DNA of 64,000 bases from the NCBI RefSeq assembly GCF_032716425.1, contig NZ_CP090420.1, positions 620,001 through 684,000 of the forward strand, in the 5' to 3' direction. The position numbers and the translations under genes are program-made. Below are positions 1-7,944 of the stretch, in pieces (the first letter of the stretch is position 1; each line of letters opens with the position of its first letter). Origin of the DNA: Pseudoalteromonas sp. N1230-9 (GTDB lineage: Bacteria > Pseudomonadota > Gammaproteobacteria > Enterobacterales > Alteromonadaceae). A model generated the notes under the pieces. That model did not search any database, had not been told where the DNA came from, and worked only from the letters and a program-made list of their open reading frames with translations.

Positions 1-2
1 AT

Positions 3-146
3 GTCAGCATCGACACCCAGTGCCGTTTTTTAGCGGGCATGAGCGTGCCTTTATTTACCCGTAATAAAGTCAGGCAGCTATCAGGTTTTGGCCTTTGCGA
101 GCAGCAACGATACAGTGACATTAAAGCCCTGCTACAGCAGTTGTAG
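3..146 (+). CDS. 3' end of a CDS entering from the left edge
   Basis: An open frame runs from the window edge to a TAG at 144-146, giving 47 codons with ordinary composition (ending in SDIKALLQQL). A strong terminator hairpin begins inside the last codons, as expected at a true gene end. The fragment is too short to name; the gene start lies outside the window. The frame could be a chance opening, but its agreement with the terminator argues against that. Confidence 0.45.
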   Translation, partial: VSIDTQCRFLAGMSVPLFTRNKVRQLSGFGLCEQQRYSDIKALLQQL

Positions 147-156
147 CAGGGCTTTA
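122..156. terminator. Bidirectional rho-independent terminator
   Basis: Perfect 15-bp inverted repeat (arms 122-136 and 142-156, arm sequence TAAAGCCCTGCTACA) with a 5-nt loop. It lies between the convergent 3' ends of the partial left-edge gene and ktrB and can serve both. Confidence 0.8.
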
Positions 157-197
157 GGTGTACAGCTTTAACGCTAAAAAGTGTCATAACTGTACAC

Positions 198-1565
198 TTA
201 GCCAATTTGAATACTGGTAGTAGGGTAGGTCAAAGGTTGGCTGTGCTGGCGAGCAAAACAATATGCAAACGTGAGTGGGCCAACTCGGCCTATCAACATC
301 AGCAGTATGATAATGAGCTGACTAGGTGCGCTTAAATCACCCGTAATACCCCGTGAAAGACCAACGGTACTGAGTGCCGAAATTGCCTCAAAGGTGATAT
401 CCAGTAACGAGCCTTGTTCAAGCTTGGCAATAACCATAATGCTAATAAAGGCGATAAATAAGTACAGTATCATGACGCTTAATGCCTTGATCACGAGCTT
501 GTCGCTCAACTGGCGGTTAAAAACAGTGACTGTTGTTTGCTGTTTTAAATAACTGCGCATCGCTAAAATTAAGATCACAAAGGTGCCTAGTTTTATGCCG
601 CTCGCCGTACTGACTGAGCCACCGCCAATCACCATAAGCAGCATGGTTAGTAGCGTAGAATCTTGGCTTAAGGCATCGATCGGTAAAGTATTAAATCCTG
701 CGGTACGAGGTGTTACTGCTTGAAACCATGCGGTCAGTATTTGCTCTGAAGTTGTAAGTGGTGCCAATGTAGCAGGGTTTGCGTGTTCAAATAAAAAGAT
801 GAGTAAAAAAGCGGTGCTGTTGATCACTAAAGTCGCAATTAATACTAGGCGTGTATTGGTTGATAGTGATGACCAACGTTTTTGTTTGTAAATATCAATT
901 AGTACCGTGAAACCTAAACCACCGATAATAAATAAGCCTGTGATCACTAAGTTTACGGTCACATCCCCTTTGAACGCAGATAAGCTATCGCCACTTAAGG
1001 CAAAGCCTGCATTATTAAATGCAGAAATCGTATAAAACAAACTGTGGTAAGCACTTTTTACTAAACCATAATCATCAAACCAACTGATAAATAATAAGCA
1101 GAACGCTACGGATTCAATAATTAATGAATAGACTAAAACGTATTTAGCGACCTTGATCACCGAGGTTAAATCGTTGGTGTCAAAAGCGCGACTGGCCAAT
1201 AAGCGCTGTTGTAAACCGAGGGTTTTTCCTAAACTTAATATTGAGATTACTGCCACAGTCATAAAGCCAATGCCGCCAATTTGAATCAGCAGCATCACCA
1301 CGCTTTGTCCAAATACTGTCAGTGCAGTACCCGTATCTATTACTACCAGCCCTGTAACTGTAACCGCAGAGGTTGCTGTAAATAGTGCTTCGAGCCAGCT
1401 AATCGGTTGGGTGCTGGCTACAGGGAGCATAAGTAAACTCGTACCCAACATGATTAGTACAATAAAGCCGATAGTGAGCACTAATGGCGGGTTAATTTTT
1501 TGTCGCTTGCGACACTTCACACCGCTAAATTGTTTGGGATAAACGTTGGCTTGCCAGTTAATCAT
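198..1565 (-). CDS. ktrB: KtrB/TrkH-family potassium channel subunit
   Basis: Integral membrane subunit of a Ktr-type K+ (Na+-coupled) uptake system in the inner membrane. The 455-residue protein has the four repeated pore loops of the Trk/Ktr/HKT superfamily, each with its filter glycine: TVTGL near residue 70, NNAGF near 185, RTAGFN near 290 and STVGLS near 400, separated by paired membrane helices. Length fits KtrB better than the roughly 480-residue TrkH. It follows ktrA with an ATGA overlap (1562-1565), so the two subunits are translationally coupled. A terminator hairpin follows at 122-156. Confidence 0.9.
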   Translation of the reverse strand: MINWQANVYPKQFSGVKCRKRQKINPPLVLTIGFIVLIMLGTSLLMLPVASTQPISWLEALFTATSAVTVTGLVVIDTGTALTVFGQSVVMLLIQIGGIGFMTVAVISILSLGKTLGLQQRLLASRAFDTNDLTSVIKVAKYVLVYSLIIESVAFCLLFISWFDDYGLVKSAYHSLFYTISAFNNAGFALSGDSLSAFKGDVTVNLVITGLFIIGGLGFTVLIDIYKQKRWSSLSTNTRLVLIATLVINSTAFLLIFLFEHANPATLAPLTTSEQILTAWFQAVTPRTAGFNTLPIDALSQDSTLLTMLLMVIGGGSVSTASGIKLGTFVILILAMRSYLKQQTTVTVFNRQLSDKLVIKALSVMILYLFIAFISIMVIAKLEQGSLLDITFEAISALSTVGLSRGITGDLSAPSQLIIILLMLIGRVGPLTFAYCFARQHSQPLTYPTTSIQIG

Positions 1566-2221
1566 AATGCACGAAACCGTTTTGCTAGTTTAGTTAAATA
1601 AGTTTTAGAGCCAAGTAGCACCAGACTATCGCCGTGGCGCAGTTCGGTGTCATTAGTCAGCTCAGTATTGAAATAATCATCACGGCGGAGTGTGAGCGGT
1701 TTAATATCGCTATTGCGCTCTTTTAGCAGCCAGCCAATTTTGCGACCTGAAAGCTGCAGATCTATGCCCAGTTCAACAATAAACGTGGACTGGTTAAGCG
1801 GGAAATATTGATTAACCATTGGGTAGTTAAGTGCTTGTGCAACTCTCACGCCCATTTCTTCTTCTGGGTGAATGATGCGTTCAACACCCAGTTTACTTAG
1901 GATTTGATGATGGCTTTTGGTACAGGCCTTTACCCAAATTTGCTTTACGCCTAAGTTTTTTAAGTGCAATACACATAAAATACTGGCTTCAATATTCTCG
2001 CCAATGGCCACCAATACGGCTTGGCAACTGGGTAAATCGAGCCGCGCTAATTGTGTTTCATCGCTGGCGTCGACTACCACCGTAAAACTGAGCTGGTCGG
2101 CATAGTGATTAACGGTGCTTTCGCTAATATCTGCGGCACATACCGTGTGCCCTTGTTTTGAAAGTTCTAAACAGGCGGTTACGCCAAAACGTCCTAATCC
2201 GATTACTGCAAACTGAGCCAT
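1562..2221 (-). CDS. ktrA: KtrA/TrkA-N regulatory subunit of potassium uptake
   Basis: Cytoplasmic gating subunit that forms a nucleotide-binding ring on KtrB. The 219-residue protein begins with the Rossmann nucleotide-binding motif GLGRFG (about residues 8-13), has the acidic residue at the end of strand 2 (AADIS), then a TrkA-C domain in the last third. One RCK unit of about 220 residues is the KtrA size; TrkA is a tandem of two. It is the first gene of a two-gene operon, divergent from the KdpDE-like two-component genes across about 175 bp. Confidence 0.9.
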   Translation of the reverse strand: MAQFAVIGLGRFGVTACLELSKQGHTVCAADISESTVNHYADQLSFTVVVDASDETQLARLDLPSCQAVLVAIGENIEASILCVLHLKNLGVKQIWVKACTKSHHQILSKLGVERIIHPEEEMGVRVAQALNYPMVNQYFPLNQSTFIVELGIDLQLSGRKIGWLLKERNSDIKPLTLRRDDYFNTELTNDTELRHGDSLVLLGSKTYLTKLAKRFRAL

Positions 2222-2295
2222 TGTTTTTCTCGCTATTGTGGGTTCGCGCTAAATGTTAATGGCAAAAAAACAGAAGTCTTTAGACATGGCAGAAG

Positions 2296-2346
2296 CTTTA
2301 TAAAGATTTTATGCTGAATGAAAAAAACTTTATAAAAACTTTATAG
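2296..2346. promoter_or_regulatory. Repeated CTTTATA elements between ktrA and the sensor kinase
   Basis: The heptamer CTTTATA occurs at 2296, 2328 and 2339, i.e. spaced 32 and 11 bp, about three turns and one turn of helix. The repeats sit in the divergent promoter region of ktrAB and the KdpDE-like pair. Same-face direct repeats of an A+T-rich element suit an OmpR/KdpE-family response regulator. Binding is inferred only. Confidence 0.4.
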
Positions 2347-2398
2347 TGACAAAATTGAAAACCCTTTAATCTAATAGGAACAAAAAATAAGTGAAAAG

Positions 2399-3703
2399 AT
2401 GATGCAGTCAGTATTCAAAATACAGTATTTAAAAGCCGCATTTTTAAGTGTGTTGATGCCACTTGTAGTGGTGCTCGCGATTTTTCCGTTTCGAGAACTG
2501 TTTACAACCACTGATATTGTGATGTTACAGCTGCTGTGGGTGACTTGGGTTGCGGTGCGAAGTAATCGTCGTGTGGCCGCGCTTACCACCTTAGTGAGTG
2601 TTGCCTGCACTGACTGGTTTTATGTGGTGCCGTATTTTACTTTTCATATCGAAAATATTGAATATGTGGTTACCTTTTTGGTGATGCTGATTGTGGGTTT
2701 AGTGATAAGCCACCTCGCTGGGGAGCTCAATACCAAGGTTCGCGATGTACAAGCTCATGCAAGTAATAGTCGCTTATTGTATGAGTTAGCTAAAAAGCTC
2801 AATGATCTCGATAGCCTTGAGGAACAAAAGCAGCTGTTTTTAAAAACTATGGCTGCGCATTTAAAGGTTGCGTGTAACTGGCAGCTAACGGGCTCTGGGC
2901 AGTTTATTTATTTAAACGAACAACAAGCTGAATTTGGCGGTATTGCATTTGCTAAAACATTGAATGCTGAGCAACTTGCTTTGGCGAATACAGCATGCTC
3001 TTTACTGTATCAGGTTCAAGAGAAAACCTTACTGCGTGAGCAATCCGCGGCGATAAAAGTGCAGGCGGAGCTTGAGAGGTCAAAAAACACTTTATTGCGC
3101 AGTTTATCCCATGACTTACGTACGCCATTAGCAACCATTATGGGTGCATCAAGCATGTTGGCTGATGATGATATTCAATTAAGCTCTGAGGTTATCAAAG
3201 AGCAAGCAGCTAATATTTATGAGCAAAGTAAAATTCTTAATCAGCACTTTGATAAAGTCATGGAGCTCAGTAAAGTTAATAAGTTAGCTGAGAATATTAA
3301 ATGGCAAAAACTGCCTATTTCGACTCTTGTTAGCGAAGCAAAATCACGTCGCCAGCAGCAATTACAATGCTTTAAATTGAGCATTGAGGCTCAGCCAAAC
3401 AGTCTCTGCTTTGGTGATGAAACCTTACTTGAAATTGCCTTTGCCAATATGCTCGAGAACGCAGCGCGCTATGGTGATGGCACAGCAAGTATGCAATTTA
3501 TTGAAACACACACTGAATACCAAATAGTGTTAATCAACCCTTTTGCTAGTAAGCATGAGACGAGTCAAGATGAAGGAGTTGGCTTAGGGAGTGTGATCTG
3601 CGATGTAGTTGCTAAATGTCATCAAGGGCGCTTTGAATTAACCCTCAATGAGCAGACAAAGCAGGCAACAGCTAAATTAATTTGGAGTAACAGCCGTGGC
3701 TAA
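2399..3703 (+). CDS. Short KdpD-like membrane sensor histidine kinase
   Basis: A 434-residue sensor kinase resembling the C-terminal half of KdpD. Residues 1-110 hold four closely packed hydrophobic segments (DUF4118-like), followed by a GAF-like stretch, the dimerisation/phosphoacceptor helix with SHDLRTPL (His near 238), the N box NMLENAARYGDG near 350 and a G box GVGLGS near 395. The N-terminal KdpD nucleotide-binding and Usp domains, over 350 residues in canonical KdpD, are absent. An in-frame GTG at 2391, 11 nt after AGGA, is an alternative start. The stop overlaps the response regulator start, so both are made together. No kdpFABC is present; ktrAB is divergent next door. Confidence 0.85.
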   Translation: MMQSVFKIQYLKAAFLSVLMPLVVVLAIFPFRELFTTTDIVMLQLLWVTWVAVRSNRRVAALTTLVSVACTDWFYVVPYFTFHIENIEYVVTFLVMLIVGLVISHLAGELNTKVRDVQAHASNSRLLYELAKKLNDLDSLEEQKQLFLKTMAAHLKVACNWQLTGSGQFIYLNEQQAEFGGIAFAKTLNAEQLALANTACSLLYQVQEKTLLREQSAAIKVQAELERSKNTLLRSLSHDLRTPLATIMGASSMLADDDIQLSSEVIKEQAANIYEQSKILNQHFDKVMELSKVNKLAENIKWQKLPISTLVSEAKSRRQQQLQCFKLSIEAQPNSLCFGDETLLEIAFANMLENAARYGDGTASMQFIETHTEYQIVLINPFASKHETSQDEGVGLGSVICDVVAKCHQGRFELTLNEQTKQATAKLIWSNSRG

Positions 3704-4364
3704 TATTTTGGTTTTAGAGGACTCACCGCCTCTGCAAAGTTTTTTAAAAACACTGCTAAAAGCCAGCAATCATGAAGTCAGTGTGTGCGCCAAAGGGCTT
3801 GATGCGTTTGCACTTTTAAGCCAGCAGCAGTTTGATTTAGTGCTACTTGATTTAGGCTTACTCGATATGGATGGGCAAGATTGGCTGGTGGAGTTTAGGC
3901 AGTGGAGTCTGCTCCCTGTATTAGTACTTTCTGCACGGGATGGCGAAACAGAAAAAGTCACCGCGCTTGATAATGGCGCTAACGATTACCTAACCAAACC
4001 ATTTAGCGCAAACGAATTATTAGCACGTATTCGGGTGCTTCTGCGCACTCAAACAACACCAAGTCTAACTTTGCAATGTGGCGATATTCACATAGACCCA
4101 CATAAGCACGTGGTCCGTAAAGGCGCTGAAGAAGTTAAACTAACTAAAAAAGAGTACGCTATATTGCTGTTGTTATTTCAGCAAAAAGACAAGGTGCTAA
4201 CGCATAACGCTATCTTATCTGAGGTGTGGGGTGAGCAGTATATTAATCGTCCTGAATATGTACGTGTACACATTGGTCAGTTACGGCAAAAGCTCGAGCA
4301 AAATGCAGCGAGCCCAAAGCATATCTTAACTGAGCCCGCAGTGGGTTATCGGTTGGTTGATTAA
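3696..4364 (+). CDS. KdpE/OmpR-family response regulator
   Basis: A 222-residue regulator with an N-terminal receiver domain (acidic pocket LEDSPP at the start, phosphoacceptor Asp in LVLLDLGL near residue 52, conserved Lys in YLTKPF near 103) and a C-terminal winged helix ending in the typical GYRLVD. It starts 8 bases inside the 3' end of the sensor kinase gene, so it is its cognate partner. KdpE-type family membership is inferred from the partner and from the KLTKKEYAIL signature at the winged-helix start. The likely target is the ktrA/kinase intergenic region with CTTTATA repeats. Confidence 0.88.
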   Translation: MANILVLEDSPPLQSFLKTLLKASNHEVSVCAKGLDAFALLSQQQFDLVLLDLGLLDMDGQDWLVEFRQWSLLPVLVLSARDGETEKVTALDNGANDYLTKPFSANELLARIRVLLRTQTTPSLTLQCGDIHIDPHKHVVRKGAEEVKLTKKEYAILLLLFQQKDKVLTHNAILSEVWGEQYINRPEYVRVHIGQLRQKLEQNAASPKHILTEPAVGYRLVD

Positions 4365-4404
4365 GGCTTAAGTCTTTTTGGGTTCAATCCGTGACATAGC
4401 CATA

Positions 4405-5025
4405 TCACTTGCCGTATTTTTCTTCCAACTCATTAGCAGTATGATAGCTTTCATGCGTTTTAAGTTGCTCAAAATAGCGCTCTATTTCAGCAAAGTGTGA
4501 CAACATGCCAGCTTCAGCGACCTTTTCAATAACAAACGACATCATAAAATCAGCCCCAGTCAATGTATCATCAACTAAATACTGTTTACCTTTTAGTTGT
4601 TGATTCACATAGCTCAGTATTTTACCAATTTCATTATCAGCATAGTCACCTATAAAGTTAGTTTTACAACCATCTTTTGTAATAAAGAGCTTTAATAAAA
4701 AAGGCACCATTGCAGAGCTTTCGGCAAAGTGAAGCCATTGCTGGTAACTAACATAGCTATCAGATTGTGGTTCTGGCATGTATTTGCCTTTACCATATGT
4801 TGTTATTAAATAATCGGTAATGGCACCTGATTCGGTAATAATTTTGCCATTATCTTCAATTACGGGAGCTTTGCCTAGTGGGTGAATTTCTTTTAGGTCA
4901 TCAGGAGCTAAAAACGTTTCGGGGTTGCGCTGATAAGCAACAAGGTCGTAGTCAATGCCTAGCTCTTCTAAAAGCCAAATAATACGCTTTGAACGTGATT
5001 TATTTAAATGATGGAGTTTAATCAT
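4405..5025 (-). CDS. Glutathione S-transferase family protein
   Basis: A 206-residue cytosolic GST. The N-terminal thioredoxin-like domain (residues 1-80) has the cis-proline motif KAPVIED and the glutathione gamma-glutamyl contact ESGAI (about residues 65-69); an all-helical C-terminal domain follows. It resembles the bacterial GSTs with an S/R-rich first loop (HHLNKSRSKRI) that use Ser or backbone rather than Tyr for thiolate activation. Its substrate is unknown. It lies 58 bp downstream of an NADP-dependent reductase on the same strand and could be cotranscribed, which would suit detoxification of electrophiles. Confidence 0.85.
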   Translation of the reverse strand: MIKLHHLNKSRSKRIIWLLEELGIDYDLVAYQRNPETFLAPDDLKEIHPLGKAPVIEDNGKIITESGAITDYLITTYGKGKYMPEPQSDSYVSYQQWLHFAESSAMVPFLLKLFITKDGCKTNFIGDYADNEIGKILSYVNQQLKGKQYLVDDTLTGADFMMSFVIEKVAEAGMLSHFAEIERYFEQLKTHESYHTANELEEKYGK

Positions 5026-5083
5026 AAGTTATCCTTTTGTGGGCGTGGTTTTACTACGCCCACATAATTTGAATGGATCAGTA

Positions 5084-6115
5084 TTACAGTGGCTTTTGTA
5101 CTTGAACAACCGTTTTACCGAAGTTTTCACCGTTTAACATAGCGTTAAAGGCATCAAGTGTATTTTCAAAATCAGCTTCTAGGTGTTCTTTGTATTTAAC
5201 TTTCCCTTCTTTTAGCCATTGCTGCATGTCTTTTGCAAACTCGTCATAGCGATCCCCGTAATCATCAAAAATAATAAAACCTTGTACCTTAATACGTTTT
5301 CTTAAAATCAAGCCCATCAGCATCGATAAACGATCAGGCCCGGGTGGTAATTCAGTTGCATTGTACTGTGATACTAAACCACACAAGGGCACACGCGCTT
5401 TTGTATTGAGTAAAGGCAGCACTGCATCAAGAACATGACCACCGACATTTTCATAATAAACATCAATGCCTTGGTCACAAGCGGCTTTTAGTTGCTCATC
5501 GAAATCGTCAGCTTTATGATCAATACATGCGTCAAAGCCTAAGTGTTCTACAGCGTGTTGGCATTTTTCCTTACCGCCTGCTACACCGACAACCTTACAG
5601 CCTTTAATTTTTGCGATTTGACCTACAGTTGCACCAACTGGCCCCGTTGCTGCTGCCACAACGACCGTTTCCCCCGCTTTTGGTTCACCAATATCCAGTA
5701 ATCCCATATAGGCGGTAAACCCTGGCATGCCTAAAATTCCGAGCGCGTAAGAAGGGGTGTCTGGGTTTTCACCTAGTTTCATTAGCCCTTCAGTATTACT
5801 AATCGCATATTCTTGCCAGCCTGTGTAAGCCAATACCCATTCACCGACTTTATAATCGGGATGCGCTGATTGCTCAACCTGACAGATGGTTGCACCAACC
5901 ATTACATCGCCAATTTCAACAGGATCTGCATAAGACTCCGCATCGCTCATGCGGCCTCGCATATAAGGGTCAAGAGATAAATAAATCGTTCTTAACAATA
6001 CTTCACCCTCTTTAGGTGATGATACTGAGTTTGTCTTTAACGCAACGTTACTTTTCGTTGCAGGGCCATTTGGGCGTGACTCGAGAATATATTGACGGTT
6101 TTGAAGATCAGACAT
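5084..6115 (-). CDS. NADP-dependent medium-chain oxidoreductase (CurA/LTB4DH-like)
   Basis: A 343-residue zinc-independent medium-chain dehydrogenase/reductase of the leukotriene B4 12-hydroxydehydrogenase / curcumin reductase group, which reduces alpha,beta-unsaturated ketones and aldehydes with NADPH. Visible marks are the family signature SLDPYMRGRM near residue 50, the Rossmann motif AATGPVGATVGQ near 155, and YYENVGG near 220. No structural or catalytic zinc ligands are seen. A paralogue lies at 38442-39440. It is probably the first gene of a unit with the downstream GST. Confidence 0.85.
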   Translation of the reverse strand: MSDLQNRQYILESRPNGPATKSNVALKTNSVSSPKEGEVLLRTIYLSLDPYMRGRMSDAESYADPVEIGDVMVGATICQVEQSAHPDYKVGEWVLAYTGWQEYAISNTEGLMKLGENPDTPSYALGILGMPGFTAYMGLLDIGEPKAGETVVVAAATGPVGATVGQIAKIKGCKVVGVAGGKEKCQHAVEHLGFDACIDHKADDFDEQLKAACDQGIDVYYENVGGHVLDAVLPLLNTKARVPLCGLVSQYNATELPPGPDRLSMLMGLILRKRIKVQGFIIFDDYGDRYDEFAKDMQQWLKEGKVKYKEHLEADFENTLDAFNAMLNGENFGKTVVQVQKPL

Positions 6116-6301
6116 GCTTAGCTCCTATGACTTAGCTTTTAATTCTGTGTAATAAAGAGGTGCGGGCGCGCCAATAGAAATCAATGATTAAATTGTTACC
6201 AAGCAGAGAAGGTTAATTGCAGTTAAGCAACAATCCATTTTGCACCACGTATTATTACGGTGTATGCTGAAAAAATATTCAGCTGATCAAAAAGGATTGA
6301 T

Positions 6302-6721
6302 ATGAAAGGTATTTCTTTAATAATAATGGCGCTTGTTATGGGGCTTACTGTAACCAATGCACAAGCGAATTCAGGGACTTTGTCGGTTGATCCTACTTTG
6401 CCAGCAGGAAGTGCATTTGCGTTTGAAAATGATGCAAGGCGATACCCAAAAGAAAGTGAATTCAGCATTGTTCATAGCGTGTTGATGAGCAGTGAAAGTG
6501 GCAGGCGTTTAGCGGTTGTCACAGTTGAGAATAAAGCGTCAGGCTCGCGTATTTTACAAGCTGATCATATTATGGCTTTGTTTGCTGATGGCTCAAGAAT
6601 ACACCCATCCTCTTTCAGTGGCGGTGTTAAGCTTGATAACGGAGAAAAACGTTCGTTAACGCTGTCTTTTGGTGAAAATGAATATCCAATTTTAGCTGTA
6701 TACACCAGTTTAGATAATTAA
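6302..6721 (+). CDS. Exported protein of unknown function
   Basis: A 139-residue protein with a clear Sec signal peptide (MKGIS, then a hydrophobic stretch, cleavage likely after AQA near residue 22). The mature part is mostly predicted beta strand, without cysteines or a recognised motif; it may be an Ig-like or FxLYD-like small domain because of the alternating pattern around VVTVENKASG. I do not recognise the family. The ATG follows AAAGGATTG at a normal distance. The next gene starts 10 bp downstream and also encodes an exported protein, so the two form an operon. Confidence 0.7.
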   Translation: MKGISLIIMALVMGLTVTNAQANSGTLSVDPTLPAGSAFAFENDARRYPKESEFSIVHSVLMSSESGRRLAVVTVENKASGSRILQADHIMALFADGSRIHPSSFSGGVKLDNGEKRSLTLSFGENEYPILAVYTSLDN

Positions 6722-6731
6722 AAGGACGATT

Positions 6732-7574
6732 ATGAGACTTCACGCACTTATTGCTGTGACTAGCTTTTTATGTACGCCGCTTGCATTGGCAATTGATAGC
6801 CAAGACTTTGTGAAAGATAACGTGTTCACTCAAGGTGTTGAAGGACCAACCATGTACAACGATACCTTATATGCAGTGAATTATGCTGAGCAGGGGACCA
6901 TTGGACGTGTTGATAACATGGGTAAGTCATCATTATTTGTGCGTTTACCAAATGACAGCGTTGGTAATGGCTTGCAATTTGATGAACAAGGTAACCTCTA
7001 TATTGCTGATTATGTAAATCATAATATTTTAAAAGTACCTGCTAATACTCATCAAGTCGAAGTGTTTGCACATAACGCTAAAATGAATCAGCCAAATGAT
7101 ATTAGTATCACTAAAAGTGGGGCACTGTTTGCGAGTGATCCGAACTGGTCAAAAAGTACAGGCCAGTTGTGGCGTATTAATACTGATGGCAGCACTGAAC
7201 TTCTTGAAAAAAATATGGGTACAACCAATGGAGTGGCTGTGAACGGTGACAATACTAAACTTTACGTAAATGAAAGTGTGCAGCGTGTGGTTTGGCAGTA
7301 TGATCTTGACGATGAGCTAAACATCAGTAACAAACAAGAACTGATACGTTTTGACGACCATGGCCTTGATGGCATGCGAGTAAACAGTGAAGGTCAAATT
7401 TTCATTACTCGTTATGGCGCTGGAAAAGTGCTTAAAGTATCACCTAAAGGCAAGGTGTTAAAAACTTATAAACTAAAAGGTCAACACCCAACTAATCTAA
7501 CATTTAATGAGTCACAAACTAAAATGTATGTGACTATGCAAAAACGTGGCGCTATCGAAGTGATAGAACTTTAG
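6732..7574 (+). CDS. Exported SMP-30/NHL-like beta-propeller protein
   Basis: A 280-residue protein with a signal peptide (cleavage near LALA, residue 21) followed by repeated propeller blades of the form D..GNLYIADY..H.I.KV (about residues 90-110) and similar repeats to the C terminus. This is the SMP-30/gluconolactonase/strictosidine synthase-like fold. Such proteins hydrolyse lactones or bind sugars; the exact substrate cannot be read. It follows the small exported protein gene with a 10-bp gap and an AAAGGACG ribosome site, so the two products may work together in the periplasm. Confidence 0.75.
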   Translation: MRLHALIAVTSFLCTPLALAIDSQDFVKDNVFTQGVEGPTMYNDTLYAVNYAEQGTIGRVDNMGKSSLFVRLPNDSVGNGLQFDEQGNLYIADYVNHNILKVPANTHQVEVFAHNAKMNQPNDISITKSGALFASDPNWSKSTGQLWRINTDGSTELLEKNMGTTNGVAVNGDNTKLYVNESVQRVVWQYDLDDELNISNKQELIRFDDHGLDGMRVNSEGQIFITRYGAGKVLKVSPKGKVLKTYKLKGQHPTNLTFNESQTKMYVTMQKRGAIEVIEL

Positions 7575-7804
7575 CCTTGCTTTGCTCGCGTAATAGCGGC
7601 TGTTATTGCCGCTTTCGCTTGCGGGCTATTTTTCCAACACGTTGAATGCAACATCGATGCGACTCGCTCAGCAATTGTGTTTGCATCAAACCCTGCTAAC
7701 TCCTCAAACGATTCAATACCAATTTCTTCAAACCGTGTTACAACCGTTGGCCCAACACCTTTGAGTGCTAATAAAGCATCTCGTTCTTTATCGTTAAATG
7801 GCAT
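7571..7804 (-). CDS. Small helix-hairpin-helix protein
   Basis: A 77-residue protein with two helix-hairpin-helix-like motifs; LLALKGVGPTVVTRFEEIGI at residues 11-30 shows the GVG hairpin. This is the TfoX-C/pathogenicity-locus type of small helical protein, and nucleic-acid binding or protein contact is likely but unproved. It ends 4 bp inside the end of the convergent beta-propeller gene. The Met start is followed by a compact, fully open frame and the gene is preceded by a GAGAAAC site. Confidence 0.7.
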   Translation of the reverse strand: MPFNDKERDALLALKGVGPTVVTRFEEIGIESFEELAGFDANTIAERVASMLHSTCWKNSPQAKAAITAAITRAKQG

Positions 7805-7881
7805 GATGTTTCTCGCTATAAATTTACTTTTTTAGGTACTTTGCCATAGTCATCTTTGCTTTAAAATAAGTCGGCGAAAAA

Positions 7882-7905
7882 AAGCGCACCGGGCAGGGTG
7901 CGCTT
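7882..7905 (-). terminator. Rho-independent terminator of the TonB receptor gene
   Basis: Perfect 9-bp stem (arm AAGCGCACC, loop 6 nt), followed on the minus strand by a run of seven T residues. It lies about 40 bp beyond the receptor stop codon. Confidence 0.85.
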
Positions 7906-7944
7906 GTGGGGATCAATCCTGTGTAGCTAAAACAGTAAGATCAA

